From Paragonimus westermani (lineage: Eukaryota; Platyhelminthes; Trematoda; Plagiorchiida; Troglotrematidae), in NCBI GenBank assembly GCA_008508345.1, contig QNGE01000880.1, positions 97,078-161,077 on the forward strand: DNA of 64,000 bases, written 5' to 3'. Position 1 is the stretch's first letter, and every line of letters starts with the position of its first letter. The notes beneath the pieces are model-generated. The model was not told the DNA's origin, searched no databases, and saw only the letters and a program-made list of their open reading frames with translations. Position numbers and translations under genes: made by a program. This document shows positions 45,560 to 58,400 of the stretch, in pieces.

Positions 45560-48500
45560 GATAGCTTAACGCTGCTAAGTACTCCAGAATGCGCCCTGCA
45601 GCCTCAAAGTGTGAACTGCTTTCGCAAGGTTGCTGTGATTACGTGTATTTAATGTTAGACAACGAAGCCATGGAGGTTGTCGACCGGTTTGTCTGCCTGA
45701 GAAACTGCTGTTTCATTCGACGTTCACATTTCTGAACACAATAGAACAGACCTGTTGAATTCATGTTATATGCAGACCTTGACTTCTAAACAGTATTTGC
45801 AAAAAGCATTGCAAATTGTAAGCCGATTTGTAATCTTTGTAAAAGTTTCTACTGCCAACATGAAGCTCAACCCAGTGATGCATTTGAGGTGGCCCCGCAA
45901 CAAATATGCATGAGAAGATGAAAATATTTTGGGGACGCAATACCTTTTATGTCTCTCCTGCAGTAGCATTCGATTTCCGATCAAACAAATCAGTATCTGT
46001 AGAGTCATTATTTAGCTTTTGGTTTTCGGTGTTTAATTCCCTGTTTTGTATGTTGATTCTAAACTAATAAATGAAACTAATCTGGTTACACAATTCAGGG
46101 TTTATTTCGTCAGTGCCAACATTAGTTATTTGGCAATTGTTTTCAAATAGTTTTTCGTCAGTTTTTCAGGTTATTCTAGAAGTTATCCATAACAGTGCGT
46201 TTTGATTCGTCAACGATGCTCCGAAGGGCTGTCTGCGGCAAACCAACCTGAGGATAGCCGTCATCCTAAGTGTTCCGGCGCACTTCACATCGCGCATGTC
46301 CAGTCTAGTGCAACACGTTTAGAACAAGAGTTCCCTGGTAATATTTCATTCATTGTCAAAAACGTCCCTTAGTTTGATGTAGTCAAGAATTTGACTTTTT
46401 AAAGACTACGTGATACCTGATTCATCGTCTGTACCCTAGATCCGCATTTTGGAGACGAACGTCCGTCGAGTATCCGAGGATTAGTCGTTGTTGTGATAAA
46501 GAGTTGCCCACAAATAGGGTGTTCCTTCGTCGCTGGGCTGTAATTTAAACGACTTATGTAACCACCCCTGGAATACTACTGTTACCATCTGTAGGAGCTT
46601 AAGATAGCTGTAAGGACATGGAGATTGATTGGAGTCAATCATGGAAATAGGGGGTGATTCGTACTTCCCAGTCATTTTGGATGAATGTCCTTTATTACTA
46701 ATTTAGAACTGAGAGGCAACATTAATCCGTCCTTGCTGATTTTCTCGATGACGCATCGGTAACAAAAAGTGGTCATATTGACGTTGAAAACATTATTCGC
46801 ATCGTATTTAATAATCAAAAATGGCAGATCCCGCGAGAAATTAGCTTCACCACTTTTCGACTCATCCCTTCTTTCGCCAGAGACCTATGAACCAGCCGGT
46901 CACTCGATAGTGCCTAACTGGACGTATCCAATCTGTTCATCCACGGTGTCACCCAACTTTTTTTTTCACCAAAACATACTATTTACCACCAACATCTCAG
47001 TCGAACTAACCCCCCAGAATTGGTATGTTCCTGGGAATGCTTACGATCGCTTGCTTATTGTGTAACGGAATGACGCACAGTTGGCGCTGCTACTGCGTTT
47101 CTCAGCGGGGGGATTTTCGTTTCCCACTGGCATCCGAGTGAATCTGCACAGCTTACTCGTTTTGGTCTGTAACTTCAAATCACTTGTGCGCTGGGGATGA
47201 CCAGTATAACATTCTGGACGGAACAGTAGTGTCCCAAATAGCAGATTTCTGCACGCATTCGCCTACGGCTCACTCTGATCGATAGACAACGGAGTGACTT
47301 CTGTCCAGCCAGGCTTCCTGCTGATTTTGATGCAACGAACGGTCTGCCTGCAACGTGTCAGAAGCACGTTGATGAAAAGTGCCGGCACTCTTTGTGCTAA
47401 CCTCAACACACAAACCCACCGGCGTTGTAGCGATCACGAGGTAGTGACTCCGACGCCCTGGAAATGGGATAAGCGATAGGCCTGATAGTGCCTCTATAGA
47501 ATGAACCAATCAAATCCAATATCTGTTTTCGGTTGCACTGCCACTTGGTTAGTGTGGGAAGAAGATGAGTGAAACTCGGTCAGCTGGGAATACAAGCAGG
47601 ACCTCGGATCGACAACGGATACCAGTGTTGGAGTTTACACATGGTAAAATGTGAGGCTTTTAGACAATGTGTAACGCGACTGGTTTCATTTCTGACAGTG
47701 AATGTAGAGCTCGCGGTAACACCATAGCTAATGAACTCTGGGTTGAGAATAAATTGGAGCTGCGTTTGTTATTCGGTCAACTTCAACAGAAATGAACGAC
47801 CACGAGTTGTTCAAACACCCGAAGGAACTAATACTGGCAAGAGTAATAATAATGATTAATAGCTTGTTCAAGTCACCATAAGTTGATGAATAATCCATAC
47901 TGCTTGAGTTAGTTTTGTAACAGGTTGTATGAGGGATTGTCTCATAACATGGTTGTTTACTTATCAAAGTTTCTCTTCACTGTGGCAGCACGCTCCAAAT
48001 TCTTTCGAAACCGGGTCGTTGTTGTTGAAGGTCACTTGGACATTTTCCGATCTGTTGGTGTGCGAATTTTGTCTCTAACCAAATACATACGTACAAATTA
48101 TGATGAGCATTCAGTGTGACGGGGCGCGTGCGTATGCAAGTACACACCTGGTGTCATTGTCGCTGGAGATCAAGTGTGTTATAGCTGTCTCTCTCGCGGG
48201 ACTATCGAACTTGACATTCCGGCGCTTTTCGTTTGTAATCGGAATTTACCGTCAACTATTCGAACAACTGGCGGTCACCAACCAGGAATGCATCTTGCAC
48301 TGATTGGTATTTGTGGGTCTGGGCAAGTACGACTTCCAGACCGCCATTCGGAAAAATACAAAAGAGGAATGAACCTTGTTTGGCTTCGCGTATCAAAAAC
48401 AGCGAGACCCATCAAATCACACAATTTTTTTGGAAACCGCCGTTTGTGTTTCCATTCACGTACGCTGAGAGATCTCAACGAAGATGGATTATGATATGCC

Positions 48501-49034
48501 TTTTTATCCTTTAGGAAAAATTCCGTAAGGTCGAGGCAGTTTAAATTAGTCAGCCAACTAATCCAGAGGATATTTGCGTTAACTTACCCACTTCATGTGT
48601 TAAAACTCTAGAAATATCTGGGTTCAGATGTGTGGAAAATTGAAGACCTATAACATTTTGTCTACATAATAATCGAAATTTACATAAACAAGGACAGTCA
48701 GATGTAGACATACAATCTATTGCAATGCGTCAGAAGGTTATACAGATCAAATTTACGATGAATTTGGGTGTGCTGATCAGTTCCCTAATTAAAGACCAAG
48801 TTCTAACAAACACCGATTTCGCTGTCCTCCAGAGCGATTTTTATTTGGACACTCCGAAAAGATTTCACCATAGGGTTCCAATCAGTACCGTTCGGTGAAA
48901 CCCGTCTTGTTGGTAATCAGTTGGTTTTTGTGAACCTCAGTCGCCGGCAGGTGAGTTCTTTCTCTAGCTGTCTGGCTTCGTCCAGTCAACCAGCTGCCCT
49001 TAATTACTTGATCTGTTTGTTAGACGACCTTGTT

Positions 49035-49071
<37 letters not shown>

Positions 49072-50800
49072 CATTTTCTGGCAAGAACAGATACCATTCC
49101 ACAGAGCATAGAACGGATCGAATCGTATGCTAAAGATACTACACGTGCTGCATGCGATCGTCACTGGTTAAAATTTCGTGACATCCAACACCGATTCTAA
49201 CAACAGATGTTCTGACATTAACCAGAGAGAAGGGTTGGGCCCACAGGAGCAAGCCTTTAAGTTCCTATACTTCAGTGCACTACCTGCTCATTGAATTACC
49301 GATTCCAACCCGCTACGGTCCACGTAAATAAGATGTCTCAAACCAGGCGAACATTTGAATTACGAAGCACTCATCGGAGACAACGATCTCAGTTACGTAG
49401 AACCATGTCAGACAGAAGGTTCCACCACACAACGACTTTCACAAAAATAATCGTTGAAGGCCTGTTGTTGAAATAGACTAGGTTCTGTGATAAAAAAAAA
49501 CGTGAATACAAAGTACATCCAACTTTCCTTAAATAATTTCCAAACTTTTCATGCACGAACACCACAGTGGTCTGCTAAATATAGCTGCTACTCGCCTTGC
49601 GGGGGCTGTAGCGTTGTAAGAATGAACTCTTTCAAATTTGCGTAAAGTATTATCAAGTTTATTTTCAAGGCAAGGGCCCTTGATACATAGAGTCAGTTTT
49701 CGATACGATAAGAGTGCGTTTTATTTTATCGCCATAACAATCACTCGTGCCTGCTTATCCGGGGATCGTTGTCATCGGTGGAAGTATGTTGTCACAATAA
49801 AAATTTGTTAGCCATTACAAATGTTTAATGTCAACGAGCCCAGAGTGTTTGCCAGAAACCTCCCCATTTCAAAGGTACAGGATGGCCTAGATTTGTTGCG
49901 GCCTTAGCATTTCGTTTTCCCGAAGTTGGCTGAACAGTAAGTATACTACCAAACTGTCCATTGTTGTTCACAAGCAAGGTTTTTGGTTCGGCACAACATG
50001 AGACGCCTGATTGGTGAGATTTCTTAGCATTCTGCAATATGTTTCTGTTTTGTTTCTACAGAAGTAATTAATTATTAATGGATTCATTGTCGAACTGCCA
50101 CATAAGTATTCCCGCACTATTAACACCCAGTAGGCCCTACCGTGAAGTGGTGATTACTTTAGGCCTTTCTTGCCGAGTAATTTTGAGGATCGTCGCTTTT
50201 TTCTCAACGGCTCTGCGACCTTAATTGGATGTTGTCTCCCAATATCGCTTGGGTGAGTTCGACATTCATGTTTCCATCTTTTGGGTTTCGGTGCTGGTAT
50301 ACTGCCACGGGCATTGACATTCGCTGCCAAAATCAATGTTTCTGCTGAATTAAGCAGTCTAAGTAACATTCATATTCTGTTGCAATTGTTTGTGGCTCTG
50401 GTGGACTCCGTATTCTTACCGTTTTCATGAACTGGTTAGACCATCGTGTTCAGTCCGAAATCCACTTTAGTGTTCGTTGGCAGTTTAAAAATCAAGCCCC
50501 CTAATTATAATGTTTTCTTTAGAGGTCTATTTTCACCATATCCAATCTGTGCGTCACTACAAAACAGTCATTTGATTTTCCGAATTGTGACCCGAGAAGA
50601 AAGGTAGTTCCGCCTTACTTTCTTCGCCGGTTTGGCATGCCCGATCAAATCTCCAGTCAACATTCCCCATTAGTGTTTTCTGGTGATTGACTTAGAATTC
50701 TTGGCGTGATTTACCTACTGAATAACAAAAATAAAGTGATTACAACAAAAAGACATTGTTCCTTCGGTTTGCACTTAGCCACACAGGTCGGGGCAGTAGA
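45560..50800. other. Gene-poor stretch
   Basis: Contains the (TA)n tract at 49038-49070. Frames of 60-106 codons are scattered over both strands without motifs or splice logic. I see no gene. Confidence 0.5.
49038..49070. repeat. (TA)n microsatellite
   Basis: 33 nt of uninterrupted alternating A and T. Uninterrupted tracts of this length are usually length-polymorphic. Confidence 0.95.
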
Positions 50801-50814
50801 TACGGGAGCGTCTT

Positions 50815-51340
50815 TCAGGCGAACGGTAACTGCACGTCGAAAGACATTCCTAGTCCCACAGTTTTCCAATCATTTGACATCCAACCTTTGTCGGATGATC
50901 TACAATAGGTAGGCCTGCATATATGAATTAGCAATTTGCTCCCGATCAGCTTATGATCTATGCTACATTCAACACCACGCATTACTAGTGTGTTATTCAC
51001 TTCACGAATGTCGCGTTGCCGTACAATCAGATAATCAAGCAAATTATGATGATCGCTTCGTGGCTGAGTCTGTCTCGTGATTTCACTTGCATCCGGCTGG
51101 AATAAGATGTTCATGATAGTCACTTCGTCCGAGAACTACCAACCAGGCTACCGAGTCATGCCCAACTCGAGCACTGAAATCACCCAGAACAAACCGTCTT
51201 TCATTCAACGGTGCTGACAGGATTGTGGCAGAGAGCTGACCATAAGCTCGGTTCTTTGTATAGTCATCGTGACACACAGTTAGAACATGAACACTAACAG
51301 ATGTGGCACACTTGCCTCGACAGAGTCGTAGGCGCATATA
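50815..51340 (-). mobile_element. RTE-like LINE endonuclease, internally deleted, minus strand
   Basis: Minus-strand frame 51337-51083 has RRFVLGDFSARVGHDSVAWL and VLGRSDYHEHL, then 51123-50815 has NLLDYLIVRQRDIREVNNTL, MRGVECSIDHKLIGSKL. These are the GDFNARVG motif, the W-x-x-VLG motif, the H-x-(L/I)-LDYVLVR-x-RD region and the final (T/S)DH-x-L box of RTE/BovB-type endonucleases. The roughly 20-30 residues normally found between the two halves are missing and the frame changes there. Catalytic Asp and His of the last box are kept (IDH). Probably one insertion with the sequence up to about 51975. Confidence 0.65.
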
Positions 51341-51689
51341 TAGGATTCAAGGGCTGATACCGTGCGGTTCTTCTGTTATCAAAGCGTTGACGCATTTAGT
51401 GACTGCGTAACACACCATGCTCCAGAGCACTGTCCGCCGGGTAATCTACCCAGTAGGGGGTGTACCGAGGACTTGATCCTCGGAGCTGACTTTGGTTTGC
51501 AAGCCTTGTCCCACTCAAGACTGCTACGTCGATTCCATACCGGCTCAGTTTTATGGTGATGAGTACAGTGAGGTATTCTGGCTGTCATGAGGTGCTGCAT
51601 CGATCCAGCAACGTGAATACTTTCCTTGTCTGAACGGAGAGCATTCCAGGGATTTTCTTAAATTAGCATTCGTGTTATTGATCCTCAAG

Positions 51690-51975
51690 TAAGCTTTGTC
51701 TGCTTTAGGATTCGTGCTGGCAGGGTCATTGGAGAAGGAGGCTTTGGGGAATGGGGAGGATTTGGTAGTAACATATTTTCGCCTATCCACCCTGCCGCAA
51801 ACAGCAGGTGGGGCAACCCGGTTTATTCTGCGCAACGTCCGACGCAGTGTGGTATCCGGTTTACGATGTGTGGGGGGTTGGATACTGCCAGGACATTTAG
51901 ACGGGGGAGCGGTAAGGGCCCTTTAGCAAAGCATCGGGCCCAAAAACCTGTAACACAGGGCAACGGATGACACCA
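51690..51975. repeat. Dispersed repeat, second copy at 1-150
   Basis: Both places contain gatactgccaggac followed by an agac/ggagaa purine run, an agc-aaagc-t-ggcccaaaa stretch, cctgta-cacag and caacgg-tg, with roughly three quarters of the bases equal by eye over about 120 nt. It lies upstream of the minus-strand endonuclease at 50.8-51.3 kb, so it may be the 5' region of that LINE, or a separate repeat into which it inserted. Confidence 0.5.
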
Positions 51976-52239
51976 ACAATTAAAACCAAATAGCGATAGT
52001 TACGCACAAGCTTGAGAGCCACACAATTAGGAGGTCAACAGCACTGTTGCAGCGGCACATGAGTCGCAAACACAAAACCAGACCAGGTAAGAACAAACAT
52101 CAAGCAGAACCAAAACATAGCATTTTGGCACCATTCACAACGAACGCATCTGCTTTTTGTCTAGCATAGTTAAACCGAAGTTTTAGTCAGCTAAGCCTGC
52201 TGGATCAGAACAGCACACAAGCCTGACCACCACGCTAAA

Positions 52240-52740
52240 GTATATTCATGCATGCATACATATATACTTACTTGATTGCTTATTCAAGTGGTTGGCCATG
52301 TTTTCAGACTTGTTGACATTTTTAAGTTTAACAACACTCGCATTTGATCGCAGCTCTTGCATTCAGTTAGACCTTGCAGCCAGCATCTTTCAAAAAGAAG
52401 CACTAGACTCGAGTTTCGCTCTCATTAGAGCTCGTCAGTAATGCATATCTTTGTCTTGACATTTGTTTATTCATTCACACACTGACACACTTACTTTTGA
52501 ATTAATAAATGACTTACTTATCTACTTACTTGTTTACAGAACTCCTCAGTTACTCATTCACTTACTCAATCGTGATTGCTTAGTTGCTCACTTAGCTACA
52601 CAATTATTTGCTCACTCACCCATTCAATGTATCACTCTTTCCCCCTCACTTTCGTGTTTGCTTGTGTGCCAATCTAGGTAATTAACTGCCAACATGATTA
52701 ATTACTTTTTTAAGCATTCACTTGCGAACTTGCCTGCACA
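52240..52740. repeat. Degenerate ACTT/TTAC-type simple sequence, part 1
   Basis: Recurrent cttactta, cacttact, tcactcac and acttgttta words without a fixed period, strongly G-poor on the plus strand. It has the same character as 53790-54770, from which it is separated by about 1 kb of ordinary sequence. The repeat at 52391-52440 is inserted in it. Confidence 0.7.
52391..52440. repeat. Short dispersed repeat, copy of 16301-16350
   Basis: Contains aaaaagaagcactagactc then gagtttcgctctcattagag; differs from the copy in intron 3 by a short indel and few substitutions. It sits between the LINE complex at 50.8-52.0 kb and the simple-sequence tract. Confidence 0.5.
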
Positions 52741-52849
52741 TTTATTGCTGTTTATTTTGAAGAGTAATTTACACAGCTTCATTCAGATGAAAGAAGCAAA
52801 CGGTGACATAAAAATTTGAGCAAAAGGAAAATTCAAAGCAAGCTGTCTG

Positions 52850-53780
52850 TCAAATGTAGGACGCTGCATGGTTAACAACACTAAACAATTGACAATTCAT
52901 TCCATGAGAGTAGGAAAGGCTAACAATTATTATCATCAGATGAAAGTTAATTTTGCGATATGTCAAGAAACTAGAGGAGACAAAAATAAAATAGAAGTAT
53001 ATCAGAATCAGAGGCTCTTCAGAGCACACTGATGCTGTCGCAGTCAATGATCACACACGGGGAGGAAGAAATGTCCTTCACAGTGAGAAAACCGTCATTG
53101 GGTAGCAACAATCGTCGCCAGGTTCCCCCGCCTAAATGTGTCCGATTTTCAGGGACCTAAGTACAAGCAGTAGGCACGGATCAAAGGCTGCATAGGCGGG
53201 TAGTCCAAGTCGAAGAATCGCATTGCAAGAAGGGGGAAATATGAGCAATCAGAAAGTGATGATCATAAGCGAACGAGAAGTAGAGTCCTTATCCCATGAT
53301 ATGCAGGACCGACTGGATAACGGCACTATGAGAGTCGGTCCCGTACTTCACAACCTTGTCGGTTCAGGTAACCTGGCTCCCGTACTCGCCCATTATACTG
53401 AAGTCCAATGCCACAACAGTACCGCCACGAACCACGATAACTTCGGGTTTGATGATGGCTCTCCGTTGGTGATCGTAGCTCCTTCAAGACCGTAGTACAT
53501 ATTGTGCTAGGTCCTTCGCTACTTGTTTTCGTCGAGCACAACACAGATCGTGGCTGACTCAGCACGGCTGTAGAATATGAGCGAGACTTTCTGGTTCACT
53601 GCAGTTGCCAGAACAGATAACTCAATGGTGACTTAGGCCACCTGGAGACATCCGGACCTTAATCTGAAGAAGACGGCTTTAGAGCTGAGTAGGAGGAATA
53701 AACATCTTGGAGACAATGCAGTCTGAATCCAGCAGTTAACGATTGGAGAGTGGAGATTTTACATACTCAGGCGAAACATA
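52850..53780. other. Ordinary sequence splitting the simple-sequence region
   Basis: Base composition returns to normal, with a GC-richer core at about 53040-53600 and an 90-codon plus-strand frame (53223-53495) without a motif. Probably a transposon remnant inserted in the ACTT-type tract. Confidence 0.4.
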
Positions 53781-53789
53781 GTCGTTCGT

Positions 53790-54770
53790 TTGCACACTTA
53801 CTTATCCACTCATTTTCCCATTTACTGACTCACTTGACTCCATCGCACATGTTTATTTGCACGCTTGTGTAATTATTTCGTTGGCTACTTATTTGGCCGA
53901 TAGTTCACGTCGTTACATGCTAACTTGTATATTCCTACTTATATGATCACTCATTTAACTACTTGTTTACTTGACTACTTAGTTATTTAATTGCCTAATT
54001 AGTTATTCAACTTTATTACTTACTTACTTGTTTATTTACTGACTTACCTAACAACTTATTCATCTACTTACTTGTCGCCCACCTATTTGCTTACCTAAAT
54101 GCCAAATTAGTGCTTACTTACGTACTTATTCACTTGTTGAATTATTTACTAAACCACTTATTAACTGCCACACCTGCATGTTTAATCGTTTGCTTATCAA
54201 ATTACTTGCGAAACTGTTTACTTATCACCTTATCAACTTACTCGCTCAATTAATTATTAAGTTGCTTACTTGCTTGATTATTTACTTCCTAATTTAATTG
54301 ATTACTCATCCGTTCACCCACTTAAATACCTACTCATTAAATGACTAAGTTCCCTACTCCTCAGCTTGCTTATCTACCTACTTACTTCCCTGTCTGCTTA
54401 CTTGATTAACCACTTGTTAGCCTACCTGTTGAACTACTTACTAAACAACTTTCCTTTCTCTTTACCTGTTTTTCAACCCACTTACCAAATTACGCAACAA
54501 ACTACTTACCTATTTACTTATCAACTCACTTAACTGCTTACCTACTTATTCACTTACTTACCCACGTGGTCACTTACTTACTTATCAGCTTACTCAATTA
54601 CTTACTCACCAACTTGCTTTTTTTTAAATGCCCATCCACTTATTTACTAAATCAATTTCCTCAATTTCTTACTGATTTAGCTACTTAGTGGGTTAGCTCT
54701 TTACGTACTAGCCTGTACATTTACTCATTCACATACTTAATTACTTACCTATCTAATTTCCAAAAATTAA
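53790..54770. repeat. Degenerate ACTT/TTAC-type simple sequence, part 2
   Basis: Nearly 1 kb made of variations on acttacttattcacttac with a loose 4-nt period, e.g. about 54000-54160 and 54500-54600. Almost no G on the plus strand. It looks like an old tetranucleotide satellite that has drifted. No gene. Confidence 0.85.
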
Positions 54771-54839
54771 TTTTTCTTAATAAACCAAATTCACTGCTGC
54801 ACAAATTGTTCAAGACAAGTTGATTGCACCCGGACGTTT

Positions 54840-54865
54840 TGTTTTTTTTTGGGGGGGGGGAGGGC
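54840..54865. repeat. T10/G10 homopolymer junction
   Basis: A run of T directly followed by ten G and then agggcg. It could form intermolecular G-quadruplexes and is prone to length errors in sequencing, so the exact count should be treated with care. Confidence 0.85.
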
Positions 54866-55205
54866 GTGTTAACCGAATTCCATTTCCTGTTCCCAGTGCA
54901 GTGAAAATTACACCCATCATGCATTTTCACCACAGGTAGCTGACCTTTCTAACAGATCACCTCCGGAATGGTTAAGGAAGTGTACTGTTTCATCATTTTC
55001 ACATTTGCATCTGTGATATTTTTTCGAGGGTTGTAGTACATCCAAAAACAATAATCCTTAGCACCTGGTAACAGCTTTTAACCCTGTGGATCCAGGGTTA
55101 AACCATATGTTTAGCGGCTTCCAATGCCTCTGAATGACCAATGGTTTTCAACCAACTGACTGAACAAAATCAGCCAATCATCCGACTCTGTTTTGTTCTC
55201 CTTGT

Positions 55206-55213
55206 TATAAATA
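55206..55213 (+). promoter_or_regulatory. TATA box upstream of the astacin-like exon
   Basis: A perfect TATAAATA lies 82 nt before the ATG at 55295, which would place transcription start near 55236-55240 and leave a 5' leader of about 55-60 nt. Position and leader length fit a core promoter; the AT-rich surroundings make a chance match possible. Confidence 0.4.
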
Positions 55214-55294
55214 TTTCATACCCCGGTCGGAATCATTCACAAATCGCATTTTTGAATAACCTTGAGGCTCGTAAACTAACACTTCGATCTAACA

Positions 55295-55487
55295 ATGCAA
55301 AAAATACCAACATTTCTCGGATTGTTGCTTTTTTATCTATGGACAAAGTTGGTGTATTGTGAATTTTCGGCTCGTCAGCGTCGCTCACTTGTATATGCTT
55401 ACGCAAAACCTTGGCCAAACGGCGTCGTACCATACAGGATTGAAAATGGCAACTTAGCTAATTCGAACAACTATGGCAATTTTTCTG
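55295..55487 (+). CDS. First exon of a putative secreted astacin-type metalloprotease (partial gene)
   Basis: Starts MQKIPTFLGLLLFYLW with a typical signal peptide (about residues 1-22, ending LVYC), followed by the basic site RQRR (27-30) and then SLVYAYAKPWPNGVVPYRIE. The W-P-(N/D)-G-V-(V/I)-P-Y pattern right after a basic processing site is the classic start of the astacin (M12A, including tolloid) catalytic domain. The exon probably ends in phase 1 at tct g|gtaatt; without splicing the frame stops at 55564. Known: astacins are zinc endopeptidases with an HExxHxxGxxH motif about 90 residues further on. I could not find that exon in 55.5-64 kb, so it may lie beyond the window. Odd: there is almost no propeptide. 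A different secreted protein or peptide precursor cannot be excluded. Confidence 0.5.
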
Positions 55488-58400
55488 GTAATTTGTCAGT
55501 TCCCGATTTTTGGTTTGATTGTCGTATTAATTTTAGAGGCTTGATGAGTTTTCAAACTTTGTGACCACTAAAAACGACAGCACGACTAGTTGTCGTTTAG
55601 AACTTACGGTTAACTTGCCCATGTTCTAACCACTATGCGCGTTTAGAGAGTGTTTGAAAATTGTGACTACCAGCTTTCAACCAACCAATTAAGTAAAGTA
55701 TACGGAAATATCACTCCCGGTTGCAAGCTTTATAATCGTGGAATAAAACAGTTTAAACACAAACACTTAGGGACTGACTCTTTTATTTACCGTTTTTTTA
55801 TTCCTGTAATTCCTTCCGGTTGATTACAGCCTCTGTCCACGACACCAATATATTTTTAGTAACAGGTTTAGGTACCTGGTCTTTAAGTAAGCAATTAGCA
55901 TTGGGAATCTGTTGAATTCATATCCAGAACTTTGCGTTTGCGCACTTTATTCATATTGCTGACGTAATCATGTATTAGCGTTGAACAGTGTATTAGTGCC
56001 ACACAACGAGGCGCATGTATTTCGTTACAGAACCGTGTTGACTGTTTTCTGCATTGCTTGCTTGGTTCAAGGTTGCTGAACACTTTGAAAACCTAATATA
56101 TTTCCATACCCCATCAAAATACTTAGTGTGCACACAGCTGAAAATGCAATTCAATCTTGTTTGTCTCGGAGAGCATTAAGTAGTTCAGGTGTAACATATG
56201 AAAGAATCTGTCGCTTTTTCACAAAATTTCTAAACTCTCCAGCTCCCCATCAACTCGGTCAAGTCTGGCAGCAAAGAATTCGCTGACTAATCAGTCTAGT
56301 AAATGTCCATAGTCCTAGTTAAGAGATTTCAAAATTTATCAAGCGGTTTATGTTGATGATTTGGTTTGAACACTTTTCGAAACTTGTCCAGAATGCCAAA
56401 TGTCAGATGGATTAACGTCCGTTTTCTCCTGGAAGATCTCCTCGGTCTGCTGAGGAAAGTTGACATTTTCATTATGGCAAATCCAGCATCTGGGTTGTAT
56501 CATATAACACGCTCTCCTACGAAGTAACGGTATGTTTTTTTCAATCTGTTGACAGACATTTTGAAGTTCTCAGCAATTTACTTAATGAATCTATTGTAGT
56601 TCATTGTATCTACAACCGCGAATCACTCAGCGAGGCAACACATCGTACTTTAATGCATAACTGAGTTTTCCAGCCAACATGTTACCGTTTCCGTTAACAG
56701 TAATGCCACAAACCATTCCGGGTTTCTTAAACTGCAACTTTGAAACATAAACTTGGTTCGTATTCCCAACTGCCAGCTAAACCATCTTAGAAGTCTAAAC
56801 CAGCCGATAATCCACTCTTTTATATGTTTAGATGTATTTTGTTCGGTGTTGTACACCGCATTAATTGGAAAGGTCGAATCCTTTTTTCAAAACTATAGCT
56901 TTTATATTATTGGGAAGTTGTTCACATTTAACAGCTGCTCTACAGCTATGTTTATTGAAAGTGTGTATATTGCAGTCACTTTCCTTCGGAGCTCTTCGTC
57001 ATCTGCCTCTACAACATTTACGTGAATCAGTCTCACAATTTACGCCGGGAGAATTGTGGCTATATTCATAATATAACTAATAACTAAATCCAAGAACCAA
57101 ACACAATTTGTCCTGCAGAATTGTAACCACGTTTCTTCCCAAAGATTTTCTAGGTTCTTGCACATTCTTCTGTCTACTGATATGACTGCACTGAACAACC
57201 ACTATTTTATCTGATTTCAAGGCCATACGGCCTTTAAAAATGAGTAACTGAAGTAAGTGAAACAATACACAAGTATTTTTTTGTAGCCTATTCATTTAAT
57301 TTTTTCTCAATTCCAAGAAATAAACTTGTTGAACTCTGTTCATTGGTTCTTACGCCAGAACACATACTAAAACGTAAGACAAAACCCATCAATTTTAAAT
57401 ATCGTTTTGGCTGATTTTGATCGAGCTCGAAAGTCAAATGTGGCTATGTTGCTATAGGGGCTAATTAATATAAATCAATTTTATTTTGTATCGTAGTTTT
57501 CTTCCTGCACGAAACAAACTTGAGTTTTAATGAGTGTGACTCAATAAACTGACAGTAGCACGGTGAATACCATGGATTTCCAGTGGTTAATTGCTAGCCC
57601 CAAAAGTTTTCATCCCGCATATGCGTGTAAATCCCGAGTTTAATGGTATTACAAAAAAAACCTTTTGAGATTAGTAATAATGTTTACATAAGTAGTGCAA
57701 GTTCAGAGGCTGGGTGACTAAAACTAAACGAATAGTCAACACCATCTTTGATTTTCTTTTGGAACGGATTGAAGGGAAAGTGAAGGACATCTGAGTCACA
57801 AAACGTCCCGAATGTTTGTCCTTGTAGATCGGATTGTGCACATTATGAGAGCAATGTATTTTCGCAGACAAACAACTAAATGTCGTTTTAAGATGTGGTG
57901 ATAATCTACTTGATTCACTGCTTATCCAAATCCCAACACAATAAGAGATCTAACAAGATACCAATCCAAATATCGTGTTAATGACATCGCATCAGGATTT
58001 GGCGAACAGTCTCAGTACCACGCCTTTCGTTATTCGCTATTTTCTTTGTTCTGTGTTGCGCCAATTAACTTACAGTTTGTGACTGTATGTGCCAAAACAA
58101 TCAGCCAATGACAACATGTGATTTCTCTAGTACTGTTTTGCATCCATAAATTCTACTTATCGTCTCATGAATATGAGCTGCTTAGTGCAGCCAGTACGAC
58201 GTCTCATTGTTTGCGTAGGAGGTATCAATGCAAGTAGGTATTCTAGGGCTATCCAAATCCCCTAATTCCGAGTATCACATAAGGTATTTAGTCATCTGTA
58301 AAAAGGCGAAATGGAAGTTTCGTTTTCCGAATTAACCAACTGCCATTTTGAAAATGGCAACAGCCGGACAAATAAATATGACTAACTCCTTTCATCTAAC

